Assembly: GCA_963724705.1 (NCBI GenBank)
Contig: CAVRVS010000004.1
Location: 1,364,001-1,428,000, forward strand
DNA from: DASQPR01 sp963724705
GTDB taxonomy: Bacteria; Actinomycetota; Actinomycetes; Mycobacteriales; Micromonosporaceae
Direction of reading: 5' to 3'
DNA length: 64,000 bases
Part shown: one piece after another, positions 1 to 8,732 of the stretch
How the letters are laid out: each line of letters opens with the position of its first letter
Position numbering within the stretch: the stretch's first letter is position 1
Position numbers and translations under genes: made by a program
Notes under the pieces: generated by a model
Seen by the model: the letters and a program-made list of their open reading frames with translations, nothing else
Told to the model about the DNA's origin: nothing
The model's database searches: none

Positions 1-693
1 GCCGCCGGACGAGCCCGGATACTCCCAGTCGATGTCGATTCCGTCGAAGATGCCAGCCGCCGTGCCCGGTCCACCGAAACCGCCCTGGACCGGCAGGTTG
101 CCCTTGATGAACATGTCCACACAGGAGCTGACGAATTTCTGCCGGCTCGCGGCGGTCTTCGCGACATCCGAGAAGTACTTCGAATAGGTCCAGCCACCCA
201 GCGACAGCAGGATATGCAGGTTCGGGTATTTCGCCTTCAGCTCCTTGAGCTGATTGAAGTTGCCGGTGATCGGCTGGTTGAACGTGTCGGCGACGCCACT
301 GACGCTGGTGGTCGCGTCGAACGACTTCTGGTAGTCGGCGAACGCGTCGCCCGCGCCGTCACCGGCGTTCGGGTCGTTCTCACCGGCCGGATCCGGGTCG
401 GTCGCCTTGGTGTTTTCGAAGCACGTGAGGTTCGTCGGATCGATGTTCTCGAAGTCGTAGATCAGGAAGTTCAACTTGCTCGCGATTCCCTCGGTGTCGA
501 GGTTCTTGATGTAGAACGCGTTCTGGTAGATCGACCACTGGTCGAAGTAGGCGATCTTCACGCCGCCGCTCGTGGCCGCGGTTGCGGCCGTACCGGCGGA
601 TTTGAGCACTACTGGCACACCCACTGAGCCGGTGACCAGCAGGCCGGCCAGCGCAGCAAACCACGCAGCTCGCCTTCGTCGCGCTTTCGGCAC
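1..693 (-). CDS. Secreted GH18 chitinase, 5' part (runs off the left edge)
   Basis: The minus frame from a GTG at 693 is open to base 1 (231 residues visible). A GAGGGGAG ribosome site lies 5-12 bases upstream. The protein begins with an Arg-rich n-region and a hydrophobic segment at about residues 9-30, a typical export signal. The mature part carries the GH18 beta-3 motif SLGGWTYS and the catalytic DGIDIDWE motif, with the acid Glu at about residue 224. GH18 enzymes hydrolyse beta-1,4 N-acetylglucosamine links in chitin. The C-terminal half of the barrel and any binding modules are outside the window, so only family and export can be stated. A bacterial endochitinase of the Streptomyces secreted type is most likely. 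Confidence 0.9.
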   Translation of the reverse strand, partial: MPKARRRRAAWFAALAGLLVTGSVGVPVVLKSAGTAATAATSGGVKIAYFDQWSIYQNAFYIKNLDTEGIASKLNFLIYDFENIDPTNLTCFENTKATDPDPAGENDPNAGDGAGDAFADYQKSFDATTSVSGVADTFNQPITGNFNQLKELKAKYPNLHILLSLGGWTYSKYFSDVAKTAASRQKFVSSCVDMFIKGNLPVQGGFGGPGTAAGIFDGIDIDWEYPGSSGG

Positions 694-722
694 CGCGTCA
701 CGCTCCCCTCACGCCATGCTTT

Positions 723-744
723 CTTTAGTTAACCTTCCTGTTAG
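723..744 (-). promoter_or_regulatory. A+T-rich leader element upstream of the chitinase
   Basis: Read towards the chitinase, the leader contains AACAGGAAGGTTAACTAAAG, an A+T-rich stretch in very G+C-rich surroundings, 30-50 bases before the start codon. It contains the palindrome GTTAAC. By eye it recalls AGGAAa/gGTTnACTAA leaders seen in front of other actinobacterial secreted glycosidases, but that is memory and not a search. It may be part of the promoter or a 5' UTR element. Confidence 0.3.
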
Positions 745-949
745 ATACATATCAATACCAGCCGATGCCTTGACGGGCAAGAGGTCACGACAAAGTCAGC
801 TCGCGTACGCCGTTCGTGGCGGTTTCGTCGTCGTCCGCCCTGCCGCGCGACGCCGCGCCGCACCGGGCGAAAGTAGGCGCGAACGCGCGCGCGGCCGTTG
901 ATCGGCTTGCGCTACGCTGTAGCGGCTGCCGCGGTCGAGACCGGGGCAT

Positions 950-1105
<156 letters not shown>

Positions 1106-1126
<21 letters not shown>

Positions 1127-1672
1127 ACCACCACCCGGCGAAGACGTTGTCTGACGACGGACAGTCCACAGCCAATTTCTGCGATCGATATCGGCCACCC
1201 GGACTCCGGCAACCTCCCCGATGCGCGCGGCCGTGGCCGCCGCAAAGATAATCACATCTCCCCGACCGCCGTAATGGCCGGACGACCGGGCAACAGCCGC
1301 GTTCGCAAGGTGCACGAGTGCCTGCCAGTTCGCAAGTGCCAGCGAGCGTGGATTATCGAGTTCATCCTCGGAGCGCTGAAATTCTCGTTGCCAGCCGGAA
1401 AGACGGGCTGGGTTACGGTCGACAATCCCGTCTCGAACCGCCTGCTCCATCACTCGCACTAAGATCGCGAGGCTGTTCTTGACGGTGGACCGGCTGCACT
1501 CGTCGGCAATCCAACTGTGCACTGCTCGGTCGACGGCACCGTTGGTCACCATCCTGACCGGCAGGTGGCCGAGGCTTGGAACGACTCGCTTTCGCCACCC
1601 AGCGAGGTAGGGGTCAAGCGTCTCGTCCCCGTTGGTTCTCGGTCCGGTGACGGGCGTGGGGCGTTTGCCGGT
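1106..1672 (-). pseudogene. Tyrosine recombinase (integrase) remnant
   Basis: An open minus frame without its own start follows directly after the TGA of the DUF1232 gene, in the same frame. It encodes a core-binding-like stretch (LDPYLAGWRKRVVPSLGHLP, then a helix rich in VKNSLAIL) and the first catalytic block, ATAARIGEVAGVRVADID, with the conserved Arg. It then stops after about 30 more residues. The HxxR, His/Trp and Tyr nucleophile blocks are missing, and so is the N-terminal arm-binding domain. The last residues (GGPQPRVV) lie at the edge of the direct repeat, as expected where an integrase end overlaps its attachment site. An internal deletion appears to have joined the middle to the extreme C-terminus. 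Confidence 0.75.
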
Positions 1673-2104
1673 TCACGTCGCGTCGGGAGGTTCCTCGGCG
1701 GTGGGGCCGGCGGGTCGTTGTGGTCCGAGGAGTCGCTCGACGAGGTGGGGTTCTCCCGGCCAAGCGGCCAGCAGGATCTGGCGGGGTACTTGCCGGCCGG
1801 CGTAGCGCAGGGCCAACGCGACTACGACGATGTCGTCGAGCGGTCCGATGATCGGGATGAATTCGGGGATCAGATCGATCGGGGATGCCACATAGAGGCC
1901 CGCGACCACGATGGCGATCTTGGCGCGACGCGGGACCCGGGGGTCCTTACGGAGCCTGCGAACGGTGGTGACGGAGTCGGGGATGAACGCGGCCAGGTCG
2001 TGCAGGAGTCCGGGCGGGAGCCGTCGGGCGGCGAGCCACAGCAGGCCCCAGCTGCCCACCCAGAAGCCGGCGGCGACGACCAGGCCGGTCAGCCAGTCAC
2101 TCAT
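1673..2104 (-). CDS. YkvA family (DUF1232) membrane protein
   Basis: 143 residues. An N-terminal hydrophobic segment (residues 5-25) is followed by a short basic linker (RRLRKDPRVPRRAK). The DUF1232 core, centred on LYVASPIDLIPEFIP then GPLDDIVVVALALRYA, is diagnostic of the family. The function of DUF1232 proteins is not established; they are small membrane proteins often next to transport genes. The start overlaps the end of the upstream DedA gene by 8 bases, so the two are probably translationally coupled. Cargo of the tRNA-Pro element. Confidence 0.8.
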   Translation of the reverse strand: MSDWLTGLVVAAGFWVGSWGLLWLAARRLPPGLLHDLAAFIPDSVTTVRRLRKDPRVPRRAKIAIVVAGLYVASPIDLIPEFIPIIGPLDDIVVVALALRYAGRQVPRQILLAAWPGEPHLVERLLGPQRPAGPTAEEPPDAT

Positions 2105-2759
2105 CGCACTCGTCGCCAGGTTCAGACCGATTGCTATCTCCGCCGGCATCGATGGCCCGTTCGTGGCGGTGGCGCCGGATCCGCCACACGATGACGCCGA
2201 TGACGACCAGAGCGGCCACGGTGAGCGCGGCGGCGCGGCCGAACGTCTTTTCGATAGTGGCGTAGGAGTTGCCGGCCAGGTAGCCGAGCAGCACAGTGCC
2301 GACGCCCCAGACCACGCCGCCGGCAGCGTTGTAGGCCAGGAATCGCCGGTAACGCATGTGGGCGCTGCCGGCCAAAAACGGCATGACGGCGCGCAGGAAC
2401 GCGACGAATCGGCCGAGGAATACCGCGGGGCCGCCGCGCCGGGCGAGGATCGCGCGGGCGCGCTCGATCTGGGCGGCGCGGCGGCGCAGCACCCGTAGCG
2501 ACAGCAGCCGGGGGCCGAAGCGGGCGCCGATTTCGTATCCGACGCTGTCGCCGACAATCGCGGCGACGACCACCACGATGCACACGAGGGTCACGGACAC
2601 ATTCCCGCGGCTGGCCGCGACGCCGCCCAGGATAGCGGCAGTCTCGCCGGGCAGGACGAACCCCACGAACAGGGCGTCTTCGGCGAAGACCAGCAGCCCG
2701 ACAATCACGTACACGACCCAGCCGTGCAGGTTCAATAGCGAGTTCAGGAAGCCGCTCAT
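2097..2759 (-). CDS. DedA family inner-membrane protein (SNARE-associated/VTT domain)
   Basis: 220 residues from the ATG at 2759. Features of the DedA family are seen in order: LLNLHGWVVYVIVGLLVFAE, then FVGFVLPGETAAILGG, then GDSVGYEIGARFG. The signature segment is FLGRFVAFLRAVMPFLAGS with its membrane-embedded Arg residues, and two C-terminal hydrophobic helices follow. DedA proteins are implicated in lipid-carrier scrambling and membrane homeostasis. The start overlaps the stop of the upstream hydrolase remnant (ATGA), so this was once a longer operon. Confidence 0.88.
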   Translation of the reverse strand: MSGFLNSLLNLHGWVVYVIVGLLVFAEDALFVGFVLPGETAAILGGVAASRGNVSVTLVCIVVVVAAIVGDSVGYEIGARFGPRLLSLRVLRRRAAQIERARAILARRGGPAVFLGRFVAFLRAVMPFLAGSAHMRYRRFLAYNAAGGVVWGVGTVLLGYLAGNSYATIEKTFGRAAALTVAALVVIGVIVWRIRRHRHERAIDAGGDSNRSEPGDECDE

Positions 2760-2971
2760 GCCACGCTCGGCTCGTCGGCGGCGGTCATGGCCGCTCGGGG
2801 TCGCGGGCCACGGTGCCCAGGCTCGTGATGGTGGAGGAGGTGGCGGATCGCGTCGGCGATCACCTGCGGTTCCTGTGTCGGGATCGTATGCCCAGCGTAG
2901 GCGGCGTATAGGTGTCGGCTGCCGGGGGCGGGTCCGGTGAGGGTGTCGTGGCTCTCGGCGAGTCGACCCAA
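2756..2971 (-). pseudogene. C-terminal remnant of an alpha/beta hydrolase
   Basis: 71 codons from a TTG. The segment AGHTIPTQEPQVIADAIRHL resembles the catalytic-His region and last helix of alpha/beta-hydrolase-fold proteins. The nucleophile elbow, oxyanion loop and acidic residue are absent. Sequence between here and 3590 contains no clean continuation. The fragment ends in a four-base overlap with the DedA start. Confidence 0.5.
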
Positions 2972-3637
2972 ACGCCCTCTCAGAGATCATCTGAGAAGGC
3001 GTGTTGCTGCCCAGTGTGAAGCCAGGCTAGCTCGATTCAGGCGGTCTAGATCGGCCAGGCGATCCGGCGCGCCGCGTCCGTGTCTCGCCCGGGCAGATAT
3101 CGCGTGAATAACGGCCGCCAGGTCCCGCGACAATCCCGGTTGGTGTACCAGCTGGTCCTGCGTATGTGAGGTGGCCGGCGACAAGGATGGTCTCGTCGAG
3201 ATCGGGCACATCCCGGTTGTGGTGGACGTTCGCGTCCACAATGTCGTAACACGAACCTTGCGGTGCGTCGCGCACGGCGTTCAGCGAACGTGGAGGTGCA
3301 GTGGCGGGGCTTTGGTGAGGAAGTGGCCGCCGAAGCCGAGCCTGTGCGGCGCAATCCCTGGTCACGCCGCCCGGTCCGGTATCCGCCCGCACCAGCTGAC
3401 GCCCCCCGAACCGGGACTCCGGTACGACAAACTGACGCACTGTGCGACCGCTTCGAGCCGCGGGTCGCCGGTTGAGGTCGGCTCCCAGGCCCGCTCGGAC
3501 GAGCCGCTCGGCGGGGCTCGAGGTGGCGGGAGTGACGGTCCTCACGTCGTTGCCGCTTAACAGAGTGTCCGGCCATCTTCACCCTCGGCGGTGTGCCACG
3601 AGTGCGCGCCGTCACCAAGTCCGAAATGGAGGATGCG
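2972..3637. other. Gene-poor stretch inside the element
   Basis: Both strands have open frames here, but they are rich in Arg, Pro and Ser and show no recognisable domain. One short minus-strand segment near 3130-3250 (ANVHHNRDVPDLDETILVAG) looks protein-like but is not connected to a start or a fold I recognise. I see decayed coding DNA at most, plus the promoter region of the exported protein that starts at 3638. Confidence 0.4.
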
Positions 3638-5413
3638 TTGAGGCGTTCATTGGCTCTGCTCGCGGCAGCCATCTTGACCGGTACTGCCGCTGCCGCTGTC
3701 GTAACACCAGCACAAGCGGCTACGAAGTCCTATGACATCACCACCCTGGCGGGCAAGGTGGCATCGCTCAACGGCACAGCCGGCCTGCAGATCAGGTTCT
3801 CGGCGTTTATCGAGGAGGAGGCCGAGGAGGACAGCGCGCCGCCCGCGGCTGCGCCGATCAGTCCGCCGTTCGTGCTCGGCAGCCCGCTCGATGGCGCATC
3901 TGTGCAAGCACCGAATGTGACGGTCAACCAGGACACCGCTGGCGCGCCGCAGAACGAAACGGCGATCGCGGTTGACCCGAACAATCCGCAGGTGATCGTC
4001 GCCGGCGCGAATGACTACGTCTCCCGCACCTGGTCGTGCACGATCGCCGGAACGCCGTGCAGCGCGCTGGGTGACGGCTATTCCGGCACCTATCTGTCCA
4101 CCGACGGCGGGCACACGTGGTGCTGCACGGCCACCGACCCGAATCACCTGGGCACGCTGATTCCAGGTGTGGAGCGACTCACCGGCGGCCAGTACGACGC
4201 CGGCGGCGATCCGTCCGTTGCCTTCGACAGCCACGGAAACGTCTACTACGCGGGCCTCGGCTTCAACCGGACCAGCGCACCCAACACGGTGACAGTCAAC
4301 CGCGGCACCATCAACAACGGCGCGCTGACCTGGTCGGCGCCGACCTTCATCAACCAAACCACCTCACCGGCGATCCTCAACGACAAGGAATGGATCGCGG
4401 TCGACCACAACCCGACCAGCCCGTTCCGTGACCGCGTATACGTCACCTGGACCCGGTTCAAGTTCCAAGCCCAGACCGGAGCGTACGTCCAGTCGCCGAT
4501 CGCATTCGTGTCCTCGAGCGACGGCGGGCGCACGTTTACCACGCCGAAGATGATCTCCGGCGACGCGCACTACGGCCAGGGCTCGCGACCAGTCGTCGGC
4601 CCTGACGGCTCGCTGTACGTGTTCTGGGACGGCTCGACCCGCCTGGCCACGACCGACTCGACCTACGTGGTGAAGTCGACCGACGGCGGCGCGACCTGGA
4701 GTGCGCCGAAGGCGATCGCGCCGCTGAACGACATCGCTCCGCTGCACGACACCGCATTCCGCGTCAACAGCTACCCGGCCGCCGCCGTAGCCGCCAACGG
4801 CGACGTGTACGCGACCTGGGACACCGAGACGTCCGCTGGTTCGGTCGCGGTCTACAGCAAGTCCAGTGACGGCGGCGCCACCTGGTCGGCCCCAGCGCGG
4901 GTGTTCGCCGCGGCGACCCGGACCCCGGACGGGTACCCGGTCACCCAGCCCTCGGGCACAACGCTGAACGCACCCTCACCCGCCGGCCCGGTTGAGGACG
5001 TGTTCCCCGCCGCAGCCGCCGGCCCGAACGGGCGTGTGTACCTGTCGGCGTACCGCGGCGACGTCGTCTCACCGTGGCAGACCTGCGCCTCCGGACCGCC
5101 CGCCCCAGTGGGCCGGATCGAATGTGACACCCTCGGCAACTTCGTCCACAACACTCGCCTGGACTACGTCGTCACAGATCTGACCACAAACGTGACACAG
5201 ACCGTGAGCACGCATCCGATCAACACCCAGAACGGATTCGGCGGCGGATTCTTCGGCGACTACACCGACATGGCCGTCGGCTCGGACGGCAACTTCCACG
5301 CGTTCTGGACCGACAGCAACAACAAGCAGAACGTGGTCTGGTTCTACGGAGCCGAGTTCGTGCCCACACCGATCAACCAGGAAGACGTCGTCGTCACCAC
5401 CGGCGCGTTCTAA
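3638..5413 (+). CDS. Exported Asp-box (BNR) repeat protein, sialidase-like propeller
   Basis: 591 residues from a TTG at 3638. I chose this start because GGAGGA ends 5 bases upstream; an in-frame ATG at 3626 lacks such a site. An N-terminal signal (RRSLALLAAAILTGTAAAAV, cleavage after AQA) indicates export. Four Asp boxes of the S-x-D-G-G-x-T-W/F type are visible (STDGGHTW, SSDGGRTF, STDGGATW, SSDGGATW), typical of beta-propeller sialidase-like proteins. Asp boxes are structural, and no sialidase Arg triad or Tyr can be assigned, so enzymatic activity is unproven. A surface or extracellular glycan-related role is the best guess. Confidence 0.8.
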   Translation: MRRSLALLAAAILTGTAAAAVVTPAQAATKSYDITTLAGKVASLNGTAGLQIRFSAFIEEEAEEDSAPPAAAPISPPFVLGSPLDGASVQAPNVTVNQDTAGAPQNETAIAVDPNNPQVIVAGANDYVSRTWSCTIAGTPCSALGDGYSGTYLSTDGGHTWCCTATDPNHLGTLIPGVERLTGGQYDAGGDPSVAFDSHGNVYYAGLGFNRTSAPNTVTVNRGTINNGALTWSAPTFINQTTSPAILNDKEWIAVDHNPTSPFRDRVYVTWTRFKFQAQTGAYVQSPIAFVSSSDGGRTFTTPKMISGDAHYGQGSRPVVGPDGSLYVFWDGSTRLATTDSTYVVKSTDGGATWSAPKAIAPLNDIAPLHDTAFRVNSYPAAAVAANGDVYATWDTETSAGSVAVYSKSSDGGATWSAPARVFAAATRTPDGYPVTQPSGTTLNAPSPAGPVEDVFPAAAAGPNGRVYLSAYRGDVVSPWQTCASGPPAPVGRIECDTLGNFVHNTRLDYVVTDLTTNVTQTVSTHPINTQNGFGGGFFGDYTDMAVGSDGNFHAFWTDSNNKQNVVWFYGAEFVPTPINQEDVVVTTGAF

Positions 5414-5424
5414 CACCTCCGCGG

Positions 5425-5456
5425 CCGGCGGGCGTGCCTAATCCCACGCCCGCCGG
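5425..5456 (+). terminator. Hairpin terminator after the Asp-box gene
   Basis: A perfect 12-bp stem, CCGGCGGGCGTG (5425-5436) against CACGCCCGCCGG (5445-5456), with an 8-base loop lies 11 bases after the stop codon. No T-run follows, as is common for actinobacterial terminators. Confidence 0.7.
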
Positions 5457-6286
5457 ACCGGCTACAGCCTGAACATGCCGGACACAGCGCGGCCGCCCCC
5501 ACGCATCTACAAGGGAGCGGCCGCGCGGTCAACTGCACCGCCCATTGCTGGTCAACATCCCCATGATTGGGAGCGGTTCGTAGCCCTGAGACCGTCATCG
5601 CGCCCCGGCCGATTCAAAGCCAAGGCCAACGTGCAGCGTTGCGCGCGCTGAGATCGGCGGCTGGAGCGCCATACCCACCTCGATCGAGTCGTCTGGTTTC
5701 CGCGGCGCAGAATCCTCCTCCGAAGACCGTCGGCGCCTCGGGGATCACCCTGAGTTCTCCCCGGACCTAGACAACGTGTCGACAAGCGGCAGGAGCTCTG
5801 GCGATGATCATCACGACCCGCCGAATCAGCCGGGGACCAACTGGGGACCACACGTCTTGCGCGCGGATGCACTGAGCACGTGGACGTGAACATGCAGCCG
5901 AAGCGCATACCGTGCTGGACGTGCGCGAACGCTTGACCCCTCGTCCTGGGGGTCAAGGGGTCGCAGCTTCAAATCCTGTCGTCCCGACACAACCACACGG
6001 CCGCCGGACTCGGGAGAAATCCCAGTTCAGCGGCCGTTTTGGCGTCTTCGACACGATCCAAGATCTGGTCTACACCACTCGTAGCTGGGGGAACATCTGG
6101 CGATGACGCAGCCGTGAGATGAGCACTGTGCCCGGCATGCAATCCGTGCAACCGCACTTCACCTCATTGCACCGAGGGCAAGCGCAGCCAACAGCGGTCA
6201 ACTTCTGTCACAACAACCCCGACAGCAACCGCGTCAACCTCGGGTTTCGATGTCGAAGCGGCGCGAGCAGGGGAGACTTTGGGTTG
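5457..6286. other. Non-coding right end of the tRNA-Pro element
   Basis: No gene could be supported. The stretch holds the paired motif CGGGGACCAACTGGGGACCA at 5831-5850, two GGGGACCA words 11 bp apart, and the right repeat copy at 5946-6090. On the minus strand the motif reads as VPSWSP in an otherwise unrecognisable frame. It may therefore be either an integrase arm-type site or the relic of an integrase C-terminus. Confidence 0.45.
5946..6090 (+). repeat. Right copy of the 145-bp repeat with a broken tRNA-Pro 3' half
   Basis: Gap-free alignment to 982-1126 with 10 mismatches. It contains the anticodon 3' stem, a T arm with a G-to-C change in the first TTC-flanking base (CAGCTTC instead of CAGGTTC), the acceptor 3' strand and the terminator. 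The 5' half of the tRNA is absent, so this is not a working tRNA. It marks the right end of the element. Confidence 0.85.
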
Positions 6287-7579
6287 ATGGATCACCACGC
6301 CGTCGTCGAGGGGGCCGCCATGGACGATGTGCGGGCCGAGTTCGATTGGCTCGTCGACCGGCGGGAAGTCTCGGTCATCTTTCAACCAGTTGTAGATCTT
6401 GCTTCTTCGCGTGTCATGGGCTTTGAGGCTCTGGCCCGCGGTCCAAACGACTCTCCTTTCGCAATGCCGACCGCGATGTTCGAGTATGGGTATGCGGTAG
6501 GTCGCGCCTTCGAACTGGACTGGATCTGCCGGGCTGCCGCGTTCCGTGCTGCGCTGGACGCGGCGCTGCCACCGGATTTCACTCTGTTCGTCAACGCGGA
6601 GCCCGCCGCGCTGCGCGCGGAGTGTCCGCCGGATCTGTTGGAGACGATCCGCACCGGTATGAGCGAACTCAATATTGTGGTCGAACTGACCGAGCGCTAC
6701 CTCGCCGACGACCCGGCGGCGGTCTTGGACGCGGTCGCATCGGCTCGGGCCGAAGGCCTTGGTATCGCGATCGACGACGTCGGCGCCGAACCGGCCAGCT
6801 TGGCGATGATGCCGCTAGTACACCCGGACATCATCAAGCTCGACCTGTCCCTGATTCAGGGCAGTCCCGACGTCGCGATCGCACGCACGGTCAACGGTGT
6901 CCTCGCTGAAGTGGAGCGGACCGGTGCCATCGTCCTCGCCGAGGGGGTGGAGACACGCAAGCACACGGACATGGCGTTGGCGATGGGTGCGACGATGGGG
7001 CAGGGATGGCGCTACGGCAGACCGCGGCCGCTGGCCGATCATTGGCCCCGCAAGCGCAGCCCAGCGCTGCCACTATTGCGCCCTGAGCCGGCAATCCGCG
7101 CGACGCCGTACCAAGTGGTGACTGACGAGCGGCCGGCGCGCACGGCCACCAAGCAACTGTTGATGTCGCTCAGCAGACACCTTGAGTACCGGGCAGCCGA
7201 CCCATCCGAACCCGGGGTCCTGGTCGCCTGCTTCCAACAAGCACGGCATTTCGACTGTCCGACACGGCGGCGGTACGCGAAAGTCGCAGAGTCCGCGGTG
7301 ATGGTCGCGGCACTCGGCCGAGACATGCCGACCGAGCCGGCACCGCGGGTCCGCGGCACCTCCCTAGATCCAGAAGATCCATTGGCCGACGAATGGGTCG
7401 TGATTGTCGTCGCCGCTCATTTCGGTGCCGCACTCGTTGCCAGACGCCCGCCCACCCACATCGTCGAGCCCGACGAGCCGTCCTACGAATTCTCGATTAC
7501 CTACGACCGCGACCTGGTCATCGCCGCCGCCCAAAGCCTCATGCAAAGGATGGAATCTCGGCACATGCCACGTCCGTGA
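6287..7579 (+). CDS. EAL-domain protein with C-terminal DICT-like sensory domain
   Basis: 430 residues from the ATG at 6287 (GGGGAG at 6270-6275; an in-frame TTG lies just before). Residues 25-250 form an EAL domain, the c-di-GMP phosphodiesterase fold. Residues expected to be catalytic are present: EAL 47-49, Asn103, Glu133 in ELTE, Asp163-Asp164, Lys184, Glu219 and Gln239 in GQG. Loop 6, usually DDFGTGYSS, reads DDVGAEPAS, so activity or dimer control may differ. Residues 270-425 match the DICT sensory domain often found with EAL and GGDEF domains. It probably senses a ligand or light-linked signal and lowers c-di-GMP. No GGDEF domain is in the protein. Confidence 0.85.
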   Translation: MDHHAVVEGAAMDDVRAEFDWLVDRREVSVIFQPVVDLASSRVMGFEALARGPNDSPFAMPTAMFEYGYAVGRAFELDWICRAAAFRAALDAALPPDFTLFVNAEPAALRAECPPDLLETIRTGMSELNIVVELTERYLADDPAAVLDAVASARAEGLGIAIDDVGAEPASLAMMPLVHPDIIKLDLSLIQGSPDVAIARTVNGVLAEVERTGAIVLAEGVETRKHTDMALAMGATMGQGWRYGRPRPLADHWPRKRSPALPLLRPEPAIRATPYQVVTDERPARTATKQLLMSLSRHLEYRAADPSEPGVLVACFQQARHFDCPTRRRYAKVAESAVMVAALGRDMPTEPAPRVRGTSLDPEDPLADEWVVIVVAAHFGAALVARRPPTHIVEPDEPSYEFSITYDRDLVIAAAQSLMQRMESRHMPRP

Positions 7580-7715
7580 GCCCGTGCACGACGCGACCGC
7601 TGTCTTGACCTGCGCTCGACATCGACGTCGCTACACGCCAAGAACCGGCGATCGTGACCCGATACATCAGGTGCACGGTAAGGCGATCGACGGTATTGTC
7701 AGAACAATCGCCCTA

Positions 7716-7750
7716 GACCCCGGCGTGGAGATCTCTTCGCGCCCGGAGTC
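7716..7750 (+). promoter_or_regulatory. Leader hairpin masking the ribosome site (copy A)
   Basis: GACCCCGGCG (7716-7725) can pair with CGCCCGGAGTC (7740-7750) with one mismatch and one bulge. Two further pairs bring the loop to GAGATCTCTT. The 3' strand contains GGAG, the only ribosome site of the gene starting at 7754. The same two sequence words, with a different loop, precede the paralogue at 8733. Confidence 0.5.
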
Positions 7751-7753
7751 GAG

Positions 7754-8293
7754 ATGACCAATGTGGAACAGGCACGGCCGCTGGATGAAACAGCGCGCTT
7801 ACCAACGCGTGAGCGCCGCATCGGTCACGTGCTCCTAGCCCAGCGATTCGTCGCCGCCGATCTCCGGCGACTACGCGACAAATGCCGCGCCGCGCTCGGA
7901 TGCCTCGGAATCGACGATGAGCGCACGTCCATGTTCGTAGCCGCGATCAACGAATGCCTCGCCAACGCTATCCGTCACGGTGGGGGGCGCCGCGGGCTCG
8001 TCCTCATCGACGACGGCATGGTGGTGATCGCCGAAATCATTGACGAAGGCCCAGGACTTTCAGCACCAATTCCAGAGCACCTGCCGGCCGCCGACGCCCT
8101 GGGTGGCCGAGGGTTATGGATGGCCCGCCAAATGGTCGACCGCCTGACGCTGACAACAGGAACTAGCGGGACAACCGTCCGTCTGGAAATAGCGCACAGA
8201 TCGAACAAAGCCGATCACGGGAGAGACTCGCGACACTCGCTTCGCAAGCTTCACCCTGAACGGCCACATAGAGCCACCGCAGACGATCACTAA
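7754..8293 (+). CDS. RsbW-like anti-sigma regulatory factor (HATPase_c_2), paralogue A
   Basis: 179 residues. An HATPase fold of the serine-protein-kinase/anti-sigma type is seen: N box AAINECLANAIRHG at about residues 57-70, G1 box DEGPG, and G2 region GGRGLWMARQMVD. These proteins bind a sigma factor or phosphorylate an anti-anti-sigma factor. The N-terminal 30 residues and the basic C-terminal tail are variable. It is the paralogue of the gene at 8733, with which it shares domain order and leader. No sigma factor or STAS-type antagonist lies nearby, so the partner must be elsewhere. Confidence 0.85.
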   Translation: MTNVEQARPLDETARLPTRERRIGHVLLAQRFVAADLRRLRDKCRAALGCLGIDDERTSMFVAAINECLANAIRHGGGRRGLVLIDDGMVVIAEIIDEGPGLSAPIPEHLPAADALGGRGLWMARQMVDRLTLTTGTSGTTVRLEIAHRSNKADHGRDSRHSLRKLHPERPHRATADDH

Positions 8294-8689
8294 CCGGGGC
8301 GACGAGCCGCGCCACATCCGCATTTGCTGCGAAGGCAGTGCTTGACACCCGCGCGCCACCACCCAGGGAGTACCGCGGTGGTACAGCAGCCGCCACTGCC
8401 GAACCCACGCAAATCCGACCTCCAAAGGGCCGTTTGATCTTGCATCAGACCGCAAGCGCAGGTGGATGCCGTCCGGCACAGCGGTCCCAGCCTGGCCGCA
8501 AAGAACCGCCGTACTACGGCTCGCGCACGCCTGTCTGACGACCCATCGGCGATTGAGCAGTGAGTGTCGACGCCGCATCTGGGTCTGACGGCGCGAGGCA
8601 AGCGAATGACGACTTGAGCATCGACCATAACGGTCAGCGGGCTGGGCCAGCCAATCCGGATCGTTGTATCGTTCGTTTAATGCGCCCCA
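8294..8689. other. Spacer between the two anti-sigma kinases
   Basis: About 400 bases with no supported gene. The last 30 bases resemble the region before paralogue A (GATCG starts 31 bases before GACCCC in both), so it probably contains a duplicated promoter. Confidence 0.35.
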
Positions 8690-8729
8690 GACCCCGGCGC
8701 GTCTGTCGTGCTATTTGGCGCCCGGAGTC
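8690..8729 (+). promoter_or_regulatory. Leader hairpin masking the ribosome site (copy B)
   Basis: GACCCCGGCG (8690-8699) faces CGCCCGGAGTC (8719-8729) across a longer loop that differs from copy A. The GGAG ribosome site at 8724-8727 is inside the stem and the ATG follows at 8733. The stem words are kept while the loops have diverged, which suggests selection on pairing. Confidence 0.5.
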
Positions 8730-8732
8730 GAT

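Noticed and set aside
2972..3637. Several overlapping open frames of 60-208 codons on both strands
   Set aside because: High-G+C DNA keeps spurious frames open. These lack domain motifs, ribosome sites and normal amino-acid composition.
5552..5956. A 134-codon minus-strand open frame in the right end of the tRNA-Pro element
   Set aside because: Its composition is Arg/Ser-rich with no recognisable fold. Only a short VPSWSP stretch recalls an integrase end, so it is described as non-coding with a possible relic.
5940..6022. A second tRNA-Pro
   Set aside because: Only the 3' half from the anticodon loop onward is present, the T arm is mutated and there is no acceptor 5' strand. It is a repeat copy, not a tRNA.
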